NCBI RefSeq assembly: GCF_002159835.1
Contig: NZ_NFJL01000006.1
Span: 1-64,000, forward strand
Source of the DNA: Blautia sp. An249
Lineage (GTDB): Bacteria > Bacillota > Clostridia > Lachnospirales > Lachnospiraceae
Length of the DNA stretch: 64,000 nt
Direction of reading: 5' to 3'
Shown piece by piece: positions 1-8,539 of the stretch. The position numbers were made by a program, and so were the translations under genes. The first letter of the stretch is position 1. Each line of letters begins with the position of its first letter. Below the pieces are notes generated by a model, which had not been told where the DNA came from, did no database searches, and saw nothing but the letters and a program-made list of their open reading frames with translations.

Positions 1-1146
1 GGCAGGGGACCGGCACCGGTGCTTTCGCATGGTCCTTTCATATAATTCATGCAAAGGAACGGGTTTGTGGTTGAAATATAATTCAAGAAACAGCATGGGC
101 GTACCGCAGGAAGGACATTTTAAAGGGTCATATCCGAAGGAAAGCAGGATGGAATCCCGCCAACGGTTAAAAGAAAGAAATATTTTATGCTTGTCCCTTG
201 AGATAGCCCTGTGAAGATATCTGTCAGATTTACGATGTCTGGCATAAATCCCATAATAACGGATCATTTTGAAATGTTTTTCCGGGATATGCTGGGTGAG
301 GCGTGCCATGAAATCAAGAACGGGGATGGTTTCCGTGACCAGCTTCCCGTCTTCATGGCGGTTGTAATGAAACGTAACAAATTCGCCGTCATAGGAGTCA
401 ATACGTGAAGTAGCGATAACTGGTCTGCCAAGGTAACGGCCAATGTATTTGATCACTTGGGAAGGATTACATTTATTGGGCATGGCTCGGACATAAAACC
501 CATTTTTGTGGTCGGCATAGACAGAAGCCTTAAGCTTTTTAAAGGAATCGCCGATTTTGGAATGCAATTCGTTCAAAAGGGCGGTCTGAAAGGAGTCACG
601 CAAGAGTTTGTAGTTGAAGTGTTTTTTATGACGCCAGCGAAGAGAATTCCCAACCCCGCCTTCAGAAACGAGACAATGGATATGGGGATTCCATTTCAGG
701 TCCCTGCCAAAGGTATGAAGGACACAGATAAACCCAGGAGTAAAGAGTTCGGATTTGTTATCTTTATGGAACATACGAGAGACAACACTGTTAACGGAAG
801 AGAAAAGGCAGTTTAAAAGAGAACGGTCAGATAAGAACAAAGGACGGAGTTCCCTGGCGATAGTGAAAACGCAATGGCGATGCTGGACATTGATGATCTT
901 AAAAGACATAGAGGTAGTCCTGTCAATGGCATACATGTTGCCGCAGGAAGGACAGAAGCGGGAATGACAGCGGAAGGGGACAAATTTGAAATTTCGGCAG
1001 GAAGGGCAGGCATACATGGCGCCGCCAAAAGAGGGGTCGCCGCAATGGATCATTTTTTCTACATTTTCAATGACAGAGTCACGGGGATGTTGGATATAGA
1101 GCATTTCTTCAAAATGGTCTGTAAAAATTTTTTGTAGGATATTCAT
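1..1146 (-). CDS. IS91-family transposase, partial at left edge
   Basis: A continuous reading frame runs from an ATG at 1146 to base 1 (382 codons) without a stop, so the C-terminus is outside the window. The N-terminal part has a zinc ribbon of the form CPSC...CHSRFCPSC around residues 47-68. An HUH-type motif, NPHIHCLV, lies near residues 153-160, and a YIGRYLGRP stretch further on resembles the tyrosine region of these single-strand transposases. A second CPSC pair lies near the visible end. IS91-type enzymes move by rolling-circle transposition. No frameshift is seen, so the gene may be active. It points away from the accessory operon that begins at 1253. Confidence 0.85.
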   Translation of the reverse strand, partial: MNILQKIFTDHFEEMLYIQHPRDSVIENVEKMIHCGDPSFGGAMYACPSCRNFKFVPFRCHSRFCPSCGNMYAIDRTTSMSFKIINVQHRHCVFTIARELRPLFLSDRSLLNCLFSSVNSVVSRMFHKDNKSELFTPGFICVLHTFGRDLKWNPHIHCLVSEGGVGNSLRWRHKKHFNYKLLRDSFQTALLNELHSKIGDSFKKLKASVYADHKNGFYVRAMPNKCNPSQVIKYIGRYLGRPVIATSRIDSYDGEFVTFHYNRHEDGKLVTETIPVLDFMARLTQHIPEKHFKMIRYYGIYARHRKSDRYLHRAISRDKHKIFLSFNRWRDSILLSFGYDPLKCPSCGTPMLFLELYFNHKPVPLHELYERTMRKHRCRSPA

Positions 1147-1181
1147 AAGACTATTATGAGGGAAAAAGACGCAAAAAGTAA

Positions 1182-1213
1182 CCCCTAATCCCCTCAAGAT
1201 TGAGGGGTAGGGG
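1182..1213. repeat. Imperfect palindrome next to the IS91 transposase start
   Basis: CCCCTA-AT-CCCCTCAA pairs with TTGAGGGGTAGGGG across a two-base gap. It lies just outside the transposase start, so it may be the terminal hairpin (ori or ter end) of the IS91-like element. This is an inference from position. Confidence 0.45.
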
Positions 1214-1218
1214 AGTTG

Positions 1219-1240
1219 AAGTGTCGAAGACACTTTTTTA
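1219..1240 (+). terminator. Short hairpin with T-run
   Basis: AGTGTC-gaa-GACACT is followed by six Ts. It sits directly before the ribosome site of the next small gene, so it either ends transcription entering from the left or marks the edge of the IS91-like element. Confidence 0.5.
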
Positions 1241-1252
1241 AGGAGGATAGGA

Positions 1253-1426
1253 ATGAATACAGAACAGAAAAAAGATCCTGCAATTCAGCTGAATCAGGAA
1301 GATTCCATGGATATACAGGGAGCAGGAGCATTTACATTATCGTGTCTGAAAGAGGAACTAGGAAAAATGGAAGGAATAGAATTTGTGATGTTTATACCAT
1401 TGGGAGGTGAAGCTTATGGCAGATAA
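1253..1426 (+). CDS. Small 57-aa protein at the head of the accessory operon
   Basis: It starts at ATG 1253 behind an AGGAGG site at 1241-1246 and ends at TAA 1424-1426, overlapping the next gene's ATG at 1416. The sequence begins MNTEQKKDPAIQLNQ and contains a hydrophobic EGIEFVMFIPLGGEAYGR-type tail. I do not recognise the family. Good ribosome site, overlap with the next gene and position in an element accessory operon support a real gene. Other frames across this stretch look like shadows. Confidence 0.55.
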   Translation: MNTEQKKDPAIQLNQEDSMDIQGAGAFTLSCLKEELGKMEGIEFVMFIPLGGEAYGR

Positions 1427-3902
1427 ACTGAATCAGGTTGCGATCCGCATGATCGAACAGCCGCCCTTATTAAGTAAAGAACCTATGGATAGTCCGGAAG
1501 CAGCGATTCGTGTTATGCAGGAATTTCTAAGCGAAATGGACCGGGAACTTTTCTGTATCGTAAATCTGCAGTCGGATTTAAAGCCCATCAACATGAATAT
1601 CGTTTCTGTGGGGGCGTTGAATCAATCCCTCACACACCCCAGAGAAGTGTATAAAAGCGCAATCTTATCCAATGCGGCAGGGATACTGATGATCCACAAT
1701 CATCCGTCCGGGAATCTGGCTCCTTCCAAAGAGGATATTTACATTACGGATCGACTGCGGCAGGCAGGAGAACCCTTAGGAATCCCACTTTTTGATCATA
1801 TCATTACAGGACGGGAAAAGGAGTATTTTTCTTTCCAGGAACGCCGTACCTTATCCGGAAATTCTCCCCATTTTGTGTCTGATTTGGAGGAATTGCGGAT
1901 ACCCCGTATGGTGGCAGAAACAGATCGCGTCAGGGAGCAGATATCAGGATATGCCTCTGATCCGGTTTCCTCTTCTACCCGTACACTTCCAATGCCTGGA
2001 AAAGATATGGACAGTATTCTGGAATCATTAAAAGCTGGTGTGGAAGAACTTTTTACCAGTGAAAGATATGCGGATTATCTGAAGACAATGGCAAAGTTTC
2101 ATAATTACTCTTTTAATAATACCCTTCTGATCGCCATGCAGCGTCCGGATGCAACTTTAGTGACAGGATATAAAAACTGGCAGTCTATGGGACGTCAGGT
2201 GAAGAAGGGCGAAAAAGGGATCACGATCATTGCACCTGCCCCAGTAAAGAGTAAAAAACAAAGAAAGGTATTGGATCAGGAACATCGACCTGTATTTGAT
2301 GAACAGGGAAATCCTGTACTGGAGGAGGTTGAGGTAAAGATTCCCAGATTTAAAGCAATCACGGTGTTTGATATTGCACAGACGACGGGTGAACCGATTG
2401 AGCTTCTGGCTCCCAAAGAATTACAGGAAGCAGTTAACGACTATGATCTTTTTATGAGAGCAATTACTGAAATCGCCACAGTCCCGATCCGATTCGATGA
2501 GATTTCTAGCGGAGCAAAGGGATATTATCATAACGTAGATAAGGAAATCGTGATCCAGCAGGGAATGAGTGAAAGCCAGACGATCAAAACGGCAATTCAT
2601 GAATCCAGTCATGCGAGGCTGCATGATAAGGATCTTATGGAAAGCCGTGGAGAGGAAAAAGACCGCCTGACAAAAGAAGTAGAGGCAGAATCTGTTGCTT
2701 ATTGTGTCTGCAGTGCATTAGGTCTGGATACATCCGAGTACAGTTTTCCATATATTGCCGGCTGGAGCTCCGGAAAGAATATGAAAGAGCTAAAAGCGTC
2801 TATGGATGTCATCCGGCAGACAGCAGGTGAGATGATCGATGAGCTGAATGATAAGATATCTGAACTTGTGGAAGAAAAACAGAAAGAAAAGCTTATTCCG
2901 GCAATGGAAGCAGCTGGATATCGCTTTGATGAACTGGAAAGTACCAAGGAACAGCTCCGTTTTATACCAGATGGAGTCCATCAGATATCCGGTGTCATGC
3001 TTGCTGGGTCCTGGGGCGAAGTGCAGGAATGGCTGGATCAAGTTATCGATAAAGATTCATTTGATGCGGAACGGATAGAAAGAATTTTGTATCCGGAACA
3101 GTATAAGAAAACTTCTGAAGAGATGATGTATGACAACGAAGGTGACCGGTTTGCCATTTATCAGATCAAAGAACATACGCAATCTGAATCATATCGATTC
3201 CTTGGAATGGAGGATCTCAAAAAGAAAGGGATTTCTGTTATTTCCTCGGACTATGAGTGTGTCTACTCAGGACTACTTTTACATTCCGATGATCTGAATA
3301 CACTTTACAGTATGTTTAATGATGATCCACCGGCAGATTTTAAAGCTCATTCTATGTCTGTCAGTGATGTAGTGGTCATGAACCGTAATCATGAATTGCA
3401 TGCGTACTATGTGGATCGGTTTGGTTTTACCGAACTTCCGTCATTTGTATCGGAAAAACAGATGGAGCTTTTAGATAACTGGAATCCAAAGCCGTTTGAT
3501 ATTCTGGATGACAGCAGCTGTATCAGTTTTTATGCAGCAGAATGTTCAGAATTTCCAGTTTTAGGAGAGGTACATTACGATCTGACATTAACAGAAGCTT
3601 TTGAGGCATATGACAGAATTCCGGATAACCGCATGAATGGGATAAAGGAAATCGGGTTCAATCTGAAGGATGGAAGCGACTGGGAAGGTTTATTCCCGCT
3701 TGTTACAGGTGAAAAGATCGATAAGGAACTGATCAATTCTATTCCTGGATTCCGTGAAAATAAGCTTGTCCAGGAAGCGGTGTCCAGAGCAGAGAAGATT
3801 TTAGAGAGAAGACATCAAGAAAAGACACGTTCTGATGCTTCAAAAACAGATATGAAGAAAGAAGAAAAAAAGCAAGCGAAAAAGGAGGATATGTGTTTAT
3901 GA
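1416..3902 (+). CDS. JAB (RadC-like) / ArdC metallopeptidase / YodL fusion protein
   Basis: I place the start at ATG 1416, behind GGGAGG at 1402-1407, giving 828 aa; a GTG nine bases upstream is also in frame. Residues ~25-160 form a RadC-type JAB domain with the HNHPSGN metal motif near 94-100. An ArdC-like N-terminal single-strand-binding domain follows (FHNYSFNNTLLIAMQ, then GYKNW). A gluzincin-like HESSH motif lies near residue 395, with EAESVAY downstream. A YodL domain spans ~578-680 (AYYVDRFG), and the tail is Lys/Glu-rich. ArdC proteins protect incoming DNA from restriction, so an anti-restriction or establishment role during conjugation is likely. It overlaps the next gene by four bases (ATGA). 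Confidence 0.8.
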   Translation: MADKLNQVAIRMIEQPPLLSKEPMDSPEAAIRVMQEFLSEMDRELFCIVNLQSDLKPINMNIVSVGALNQSLTHPREVYKSAILSNAAGILMIHNHPSGNLAPSKEDIYITDRLRQAGEPLGIPLFDHIITGREKEYFSFQERRTLSGNSPHFVSDLEELRIPRMVAETDRVREQISGYASDPVSSSTRTLPMPGKDMDSILESLKAGVEELFTSERYADYLKTMAKFHNYSFNNTLLIAMQRPDATLVTGYKNWQSMGRQVKKGEKGITIIAPAPVKSKKQRKVLDQEHRPVFDEQGNPVLEEVEVKIPRFKAITVFDIAQTTGEPIELLAPKELQEAVNDYDLFMRAITEIATVPIRFDEISSGAKGYYHNVDKEIVIQQGMSESQTIKTAIHESSHARLHDKDLMESRGEEKDRLTKEVEAESVAYCVCSALGLDTSEYSFPYIAGWSSGKNMKELKASMDVIRQTAGEMIDELNDKISELVEEKQKEKLIPAMEAAGYRFDELESTKEQLRFIPDGVHQISGVMLAGSWGEVQEWLDQVIDKDSFDAERIERILYPEQYKKTSEEMMYDNEGDRFAIYQIKEHTQSESYRFLGMEDLKKKGISVISSDYECVYSGLLLHSDDLNTLYSMFNDDPPADFKAHSMSVSDVVVMNRNHELHAYYVDRFGFTELPSFVSEKQMELLDNWNPKPFDILDDSSCISFYAAECSEFPVLGEVHYDLTLTEAFEAYDRIPDNRMNGIKEIGFNLKDGSDWEGLFPLVTGEKIDKELINSIPGFRENKLVQEAVSRAEKILERRHQEKTRSDASKTDMKKEEKKQAKKEDMCL

Positions 3903-4159
3903 GATGTATATCGTTGAATCATGATGAGCTGATGATTATAGGGTGTTTTTATGAAGGAAGCAAAGAGGAAACCATTCTGCTGTTAGAAGATACCATGAAT
4001 GTATTAAAAGAGGTTCGGATGGATGAATCTGATGATGAAATGATACAGATGCTTGAAACAGCTATCGAGAAATTGAAGAAGATGGATGAAGCAACATTTG
4101 CTTCTCTTGATCTGCAGAAATATCTCAATGATCTGCAGGAGGATCAGAAAAATGACTGA
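3899..4159 (+). CDS. Small acidic element protein, 86 aa
   Basis: ATG 3899 overlaps the TGA of the preceding gene and has AAGGAGG 12 bases upstream. A GTG at 3893 is in frame but fits less well. The protein is acidic and looks helical (LLLEDTMNVLKEVRMDESDDEMIQ), with no signal peptide or membrane segment. I recognise no domain. Its translational coupling to the ArdC fusion and to the YodL gene downstream suggests that the three products work together during element transfer. Confidence 0.65.
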   Translation: MRCISLNHDELMIIGCFYEGSKEETILLLEDTMNVLKEVRMDESDDEMIQMLETAIEKLKKMDEATFASLDLQKYLNDLQEDQKND

Positions 4160-5006
4160 CCAGTATGCAATCTATCGTGCGAATCTGCTGACAGAAGGAA
4201 AGAACCTGTGGCAGAAAAGTTTTGAACAGGTACGAAAGGAACATCTTCCGGTAAGAATTGATCTTTACAGGCAGATACATATCAGTTTTTCTGAAAAAGA
4301 CGAGTCTGTGATGGAAATCTGGAAGAAAACCAGAGATATTACCGAAGTCAGTGATGTGCTTGTGCTGAACCGTTCCGGAGAAATCTCCTGTTACTATGTG
4401 AATGAAGATGCTCCCCGGAGGATCACCGGATTTATCCGGCTTAATCCGTCAGGAACACTGGTTACACTGGATACCAGAGATTATAAGATCGAAGGGTATG
4501 AAGGAAACTGGATGGCTGCAGATGATATGATCATTGACGGAAGACAGTTTTTTCTGATGGAACATCAGGAATTTCATCGACAGGCAGCCATGATCGTATT
4601 AGACAGTTACGGAAGAAAGGTAGTAGAGGAATGTAAGGAAGGATTTAATCAGGAGGTAAAAGATAAAATCTATGCTTTTCTCCAATCTCAGGAAAAGAAA
4701 CGGTATCCGAACAAAGAACTGAAACAGAGGTTAGAGTTCTGGCAGAAATTCTTTGAAAACGGACATTATGAAAGAAGCTGGGAATCCGGAATGGAGGTCA
4801 ATTATGATGCGATTGACGGTTGTGTGAATCATCAGAAAGATGATCCAGGAAAGGCTTTAAAAGAACCAAAAGTTCAGCCAGCCAGATCACGAAAGAAAAC
4901 TTCTGTGATCCGGAAACTTCATCAGAAACAGATCGCTATCGCAAAGAGATCCGGAAAGCCCATCCCACGATATCTGGAACAGCAAATGGTGAGGGAAAAA
5001 GTATAA
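4152..5006 (+). CDS. YodL and DUF4316 domain protein
   Basis: I take ATG 4152, behind AGGAGG at 4136-4141, giving 284 aa. The longer frame upstream only shadows the preceding gene, whose stop it overlaps by eight bases. A YodL-like segment is seen near residues 50-90 (VSDVLVLNRSGEISCYYVNE). The middle region matches the DUF4316 type, and the basic tail (RKKTSVIRKLHQKQIAIAKR) is typical of DUF4316 proteins in clostridial integrative elements. The biochemical role is unknown. It shares the YodL module with the large fusion two genes upstream. Confidence 0.7.
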   Translation: MTDQYAIYRANLLTEGKNLWQKSFEQVRKEHLPVRIDLYRQIHISFSEKDESVMEIWKKTRDITEVSDVLVLNRSGEISCYYVNEDAPRRITGFIRLNPSGTLVTLDTRDYKIEGYEGNWMAADDMIIDGRQFFLMEHQEFHRQAAMIVLDSYGRKVVEECKEGFNQEVKDKIYAFLQSQEKKRYPNKELKQRLEFWQKFFENGHYERSWESGMEVNYDAIDGCVNHQKDDPGKALKEPKVQPARSRKKTSVIRKLHQKQIAIAKRSGKPIPRYLEQQMVREKV

Positions 5007-5060
5007 AGTTTATGAGGAATGGAATCCGGATTTTGTATCGTTTCGGTACAATTTATGAGA

Positions 5061-5088
5061 AAAATGCTCTATCGCGATGGGCTTTTTT
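5061..5088 (+). terminator. Putative terminator after the YodL gene
   Basis: A hairpin with ATCGCGAT at its centre and GCTC/GGGC arms is followed by TTTTTT. It separates the YodL gene from the 94-aa gene. Confidence 0.45.
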
Positions 5089-5163
5089 GTATGGAAATTT
5101 ATCTGGATGATAGTTTCCCTATCCAAGACATCTTTTGTTACAAAATAAAGAAGGGAGGTAAAA

Positions 5164-5448
5164 ATGCGACTGACAAAATCTGAGAAAGAAACGATAATCT
5201 TATTTAATGAGTCCGAAGATGAGGCGAGTATCTACACATATAACACCGGTTTAAAAAACCGTTTGAAAAAGTTCAGCAGGCAATACCCACAGTTGTGTCA
5301 TCTGAAAGAAAAAAATAAATATGGTGGTGTGGAGTATCTGATCGATAAATCCAGACTATCTATCCATTTTCAGTCGCCTTATAGTGAAGAACGTATAGAA
5401 ATTGTAACCCAGAATTTGTTAAAAAGAATGGAGCATCCTGCTGAATAA
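5164..5448 (+). CDS. 94-aa conserved element protein
   Basis: ATG 5164 follows GGGAGGT closely. The product opens MRLTKSEKETIILFNE, contains TYNTGLKNRLKKF and ends YSEERIEIVTQNLLKRM. Proteins of this size and opening recur in clostridial integrative elements without a known function; I recognise the type but not a role. An IS256 copy is inserted immediately after its stop codon. The stop TAA lies inside the duplicated target GAATAAAC, so the coding sequence is still complete. Confidence 0.65.
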   Translation: MRLTKSEKETIILFNESEDEASIYTYNTGLKNRLKKFSRQYPQLCHLKEKNKYGGVEYLIDKSRLSIHFQSPYSEERIEIVTQNLLKRMEHPAE

Positions 5449-5477
5449 ACGGCGGTGTGAAAGTTTTTCTGTAAATA
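5443..5477 (+). repeat. Left target duplication and inverted repeat of the IS256 element
   Basis: GAATAAAC (5443-5450) is the target duplication. The next 27 bases match the reverse complement of the right end at 17 positions, including TGTGAA and CTGTAAATA. A further inner inverted repeat, TTCTTCTATGATAA, lies at 5493-5506. Confidence 0.8.
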
Positions 5478-5534
5478 CGTAAATATAAGAGGTTCTTCTA
5501 TGATAAAATCTAAATCATAGGAGGGCCTTTTATT

Positions 5535-6776
5535 ATGGCAAAACAAAAGAAACCTGTTCATCGGGTACAAATGACGGAAGGAAAACGAAACATTATCCAT
5601 CAACTCCTGGAAGAATACGACATTCAGACCGCTGAAGATATCCAGGATGCCTTGAAAGATCTTCTTGGCGGGACCATTAAAGAAATGATGGAAGCAGAAA
5701 TGGATGATCATCTTGGCTATGAAAAGTCCGAACGCTCTGACAATGACGATTACCGGAATGGCTATAAGCGCAAACGGGTAAACAGCAGTTACGGCTCCAT
5801 GGAAATCGAAGTCCCGCAAGACCGCAAATCAACCTTCCAGCCGCAGGTGGTTAAAAAACGTCAGAAAGATATCTCGGATATTGACCAGAAGATCATATCC
5901 ATGTATGCAAAGGGAATGACAACCCGGCAGATTTCAGAGACCATAGAGGATATTTACGGTTTTGAAACATCTGAAGGTTTTATCTCAGATGTGACGGATA
6001 AGATCCTGCCGCAAATAGAGGATTGGCAAAACCGGCCTTTGGATGAAATATATCCGATCCTTTTTATTGATGCAATCCACTATTCTGTGCGGGATAACGG
6101 CATCATCCGAAAACTGGCTGCATATGTGATTTTGGGTATCAATACAGATGGCAAGAAAGAAGTCCTCACCATTCAGGTTGGTGATAATGAGAGTTCCAAA
6201 TACTGGCTGTCTGTCCTGAATGAATTAAAAAACCGCGGTGTAAAAGACATCCTGATCCTTTGTGCAGATGGTCTGACTGGAATCAAGGAAGCTATTGCCG
6301 CTGCCTTTCCAAACACAGAGTATCAGCGCTGTATCGTACATCAGGTACGGAATACGCTGAAATATGTTCCGGATAAAGACAGGAAAGCCTTTGCAACGGA
6401 TTTAAAAACAATCTATCAGGCATCCGATGAGAAGAAAGCTCTGGACGCACTTGACCGGGTAACAGAGAAATGGACACCTAAATATCCGAACTCCATGAAA
6501 CGCTGGAAAGATAACTGGGATGCGATTTCTCCGATTTTCAAATTTTCAACAGATGTGCGGAAGGTCATATATACAACCAATGCTATAGAATCATTAAATT
6601 CCACCTATCGGAGACTCAACCAGCAGAGAAGCGTTTTTCCGAGCGATACAGCACTGTTGAAAGCCCTGTATCTGGCCACCTTTGAAGCCACCAAAAAATG
6701 GACAACTACCATCCGAAACTGGGGCCAGGTCTATGGTGAGTTGAGTATTATGTATGAAGGACGGCTGCCAGATTAA
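5535..6776 (+). CDS. IS256-family transposase
   Basis: ATG 5535 follows AGGAGGG, giving 413 aa, the normal length for the family. The MULE-type DDE core is visible: ILFIDAIHYSVRDNG carries the first Asp, LILCADGLTGIKEAI the second, and the C-terminal IYTTNAIESLNSTYRRLN block carries the conserved Glu. CIVHQVRNTLKYV is the usual family block between them. The frame is complete, so it is probably active. The enzyme catalyses cut-and-paste or copy-type transposition of its own element. A terminator (6793-6818) follows inside the element. Confidence 0.95.
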   Translation: MAKQKKPVHRVQMTEGKRNIIHQLLEEYDIQTAEDIQDALKDLLGGTIKEMMEAEMDDHLGYEKSERSDNDDYRNGYKRKRVNSSYGSMEIEVPQDRKSTFQPQVVKKRQKDISDIDQKIISMYAKGMTTRQISETIEDIYGFETSEGFISDVTDKILPQIEDWQNRPLDEIYPILFIDAIHYSVRDNGIIRKLAAYVILGINTDGKKEVLTIQVGDNESSKYWLSVLNELKNRGVKDILILCADGLTGIKEAIAAAFPNTEYQRCIVHQVRNTLKYVPDKDRKAFATDLKTIYQASDEKKALDALDRVTEKWTPKYPNSMKRWKDNWDAISPIFKFSTDVRKVIYTTNAIESLNSTYRRLNQQRSVFPSDTALLKALYLATFEATKKWTTTIRNWGQVYGELSIMYEGRLPD

Positions 6777-6792
6777 ATCCATATCCAGGTTA

Positions 6793-6818
6793 AAACAGGC
6801 GGAAAAGCCGCCTGTTAT
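6793..6818 (+). terminator. Terminator of the IS256 transposase gene
   Basis: AACAGGCGG-aaaag-CCGCCTGTT hairpin, 17 bases after the transposase stop. Confidence 0.6.
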
Positions 6819-6891
6819 TGACATGCCATCAAACGGATGGTATATATAAAACAAGGGTGAAAAGCTTATTTTTCAAGCCTTTCACCCGTTC

Positions 6892-6943
6892 TTATCATAG
6901 AAGAATCCTATTTACAGACTTTTCTTCACAGGCTCGAATAAAC
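6892..6943 (-). repeat. Right inverted repeats and target duplication of the IS256 element
   Basis: The outer repeat is 6909-6935, pairing with 5451-5477. The inner copy of TTCTTCTATGATAA lies on the minus strand at 6893-6906. The target duplication GAATAAAC is at 6936-6943. Confidence 0.8.
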
Positions 6944-6963
6944 CATACCGGTTCTATAATATT

Positions 6964-7006
6964 AGAGGAGTCAATATCCTTAATGGATTATTGGCTCCTC
7001 TTTTTC
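6964..7006 (+). terminator. Strong terminator beyond the IS256 insertion
   Basis: GAGGAGTCAATA pairs with TATTGGCTCCTC and is followed by five Ts. Before the insertion it would have been the terminator of the 94-aa gene. It also faces the end of the minus-strand HTH gene. Confidence 0.75.
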
Positions 7007-7008
7007 GG

Positions 7009-7221
7009 TTAAAACACGTTATCATCTGGATAATGTGTCATAATATCTTCTACTTTGCATTCAAGAATATTGCAAAGCTTATCTATCGTATTTACTTCTA
7101 CATTTTGATTATGCCGAAGTCTGTTTAACTGGGAACGGTTCATATGATACTTGGTATATAGATCATACTGGGTGATCCCTTTAGACTTCATGGTCTCCCA
7201 CAAATTATCGTACTTTATCAT
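7009..7221 (-). CDS. Small Cro/C1-type HTH regulator
   Basis: The reading frame ends at 7009. I prefer the start at 7221 (MIKYDNLWETMKSKG, 70 aa), the common length of this family; an ATG at 7260 would add 13 residues. A Cro/C1-like helix-turn-helix is visible: GITQYDLYTKYHMNRSQLNRLRH, then VEVNTIDKLCNILECKVEDIM. Such proteins regulate element genes by binding operators as dimers. It is divergent from the membrane-anchored gene at 7332 and may control the shared 7222-7331 promoter region. Confidence 0.75.
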   Translation of the reverse strand: MIKYDNLWETMKSKGITQYDLYTKYHMNRSQLNRLRHNQNVEVNTIDKLCNILECKVEDIMTHYPDDNVF

Positions 7222-7331
7222 ATCCCAGTGGTTCACTTTCCTTAATCTTTTTATTGCCATATAACTATTATTATCGTAAAATATGTTCAATAATAGTATT
7301 CGTATACGAACACTATTCGGAGAGGGGTTTT

Positions 7332-7691
7332 TTGAAAAAACGAAATTGGACATGGGTGATACTTGTCGGTATTGTACTCCTCTTGGCATATTTGCAGTTT
7401 GGTCGTGATGTCAGGGTCATTTCCAGTATGCTTATGAGTTCAGATCAGTATTATGAACAGAAACTGACGATTGTTGCTAATAAGCTTTTTATTCTGGATA
7501 AAGATAAATTTGCAGAAGAAATGATAGAACGTTGCATGGATAATGATTTTCGTGAAATGAAGTTTTCGTATGACTTGCTGGGTTCTCCGGACAAAATTGA
7601 AATTACAGTGTATTTAAACGAAAGAGATAGAAAGTGTGCGCATCAATTTTTTGTTATTGAGTATGACAGCATCTGTAGATTGTGGAAATAA
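7332..7691 (+). CDS. Single-pass membrane-anchored protein, 119 aa
   Basis: I take the TTG at 7332 behind GGAGAGGGG; the longer frame upstream lacks a ribosome site. The product begins LKKRNWTWVILVGIVLLLAY, an N-terminal membrane segment after a short basic tail. A hydrophilic domain of about 90 residues follows, ending with two Cys-containing stretches (RCMDND, RKCAHQ). No family is recognised. It lies between the HTH regulator and the TetR gene and is probably cargo or a regulatory partner of the HTH protein. The TTG start is the least certain point. Confidence 0.55.
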   Translation: MKKRNWTWVILVGIVLLLAYLQFGRDVRVISSMLMSSDQYYEQKLTIVANKLFILDKDKFAEEMIERCMDNDFREMKFSYDLLGSPDKIEITVYLNERDRKCAHQFFVIEYDSICRLWK

Positions 7692-7930
7692 AATATCGAA
7701 TAACTAGATTAACGAAATATGGACAATCTTGAACGAATCCCTTTTTTATGATATATTATAAATGTATAATTTTAAGTATAAAGATATCTTGACTATAACA
7801 GTAATTAAGTAGAAAATGCGGATAATTAAAGTGTAACCATCCCTTTTTGTGTTGCTTGAGCGGTGACGCAAAAATTTTTTCTCACAGAATTTACTACTTA
7901 GTCAATCAAAATATTTTGGGGGAGGGGTGA

Positions 7931-8539
7931 ATGATATTGCAAGAAAAAGGTATCCCGGAAAGACGTACAGAATTTTTGGAAACCTGTTTCGATACCTTTT
8001 GCAAGAGTGGACTGGAAAATACCAGCCTACAAAAGTTGGCGGAATCCTGTGGTGTGACCAACGGGGCGCTGCTGTACTATTTTGGCAGCAAGGATAATCT
8101 TGTCATCGAAGCCACCGCCCACTGTATGGCAAAGGTGGAGGACGACTTTATGTCACAGGCCCCAACCAGTTTTGCGGACATCGAACGTTTCTTGCGGGAA
8201 ATGCCTTATCTCACCGCAAAGCTCCACGGAGCAAAATACCGCTTTATGTATCAGGTATATGCAAGTCCAAAGTACCGGGAATGCGGCAAGGAATTTTTCA
8301 AAGGCGTTAATATCAGGTATCACAACTATGCCGAACTGCTTTCCGGCAAATTGGGGATGCCCGCAGATTTTATCCAGGGCATGACCTATCTGTTTGTCCG
8401 AGCCTGTGTTCATTTTGCTCTGTTTGAGGACGAGGACTATTTACAGTTACAGTTAAATGCAATTCGTACTTCCCTGCGGGCATTTATTGCCACAAAAACC
8501 GGGAGTGAAGATTGGAAAGCAGGTGGTACCCATGAGTAA
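7931..8539 (+). CDS. TetR/AcrR-family transcriptional regulator
   Basis: ATG 7931 follows GGGGGAGGGG, giving 202 aa, a typical TetR length. The N-terminal HTH is clear: TSLQKLAESCGVTNGALLYYFGSKDNLV near residues 33-60. The C-terminal ligand domain is not diagnostic. Its last codons overlap the next gene by eight bases, and a surface protein gene follows, so it probably controls this three-gene cargo operon. The base use here is richer in GC than in the flanking element genes, which suggests that the TetR-surface protein block was acquired separately. Confidence 0.9.
   Translation: MILQEKGIPERRTEFLETCFDTFCKSGLENTSLQKLAESCGVTNGALLYYFGSKDNLVIEATAHCMAKVEDDFMSQAPTSFADIERFLREMPYLTAKLHGAKYRFMYQVYASPKYRECGKEFFKGVNIRYHNYAELLSGKLGMPADFIQGMTYLFVRACVHFALFEDEDYLQLQLNAIRTSLRAFIATKTGSEDWKAGGTHE

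Larger units (their letters stand above)
5451..6935 (+). mobile_element. Complete IS256-family insertion sequence, 1485 bp
   Basis: The element holds one intact transposase gene. It has 27-bp imperfect terminal inverted repeats (17 matches) and a second internal inverted pair, TTCTTCTATGATAA (5493-5506 and 6893-6906). An exact 8-bp duplication, GAATAAAC, flanks it at 5443-5450 and 6936-6943. IS256 elements usually make 8-9 bp duplications, which fits. Removing the element restores the natural continuation of the upstream gene into its terminator at 6964-7006. Confidence 0.88.
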
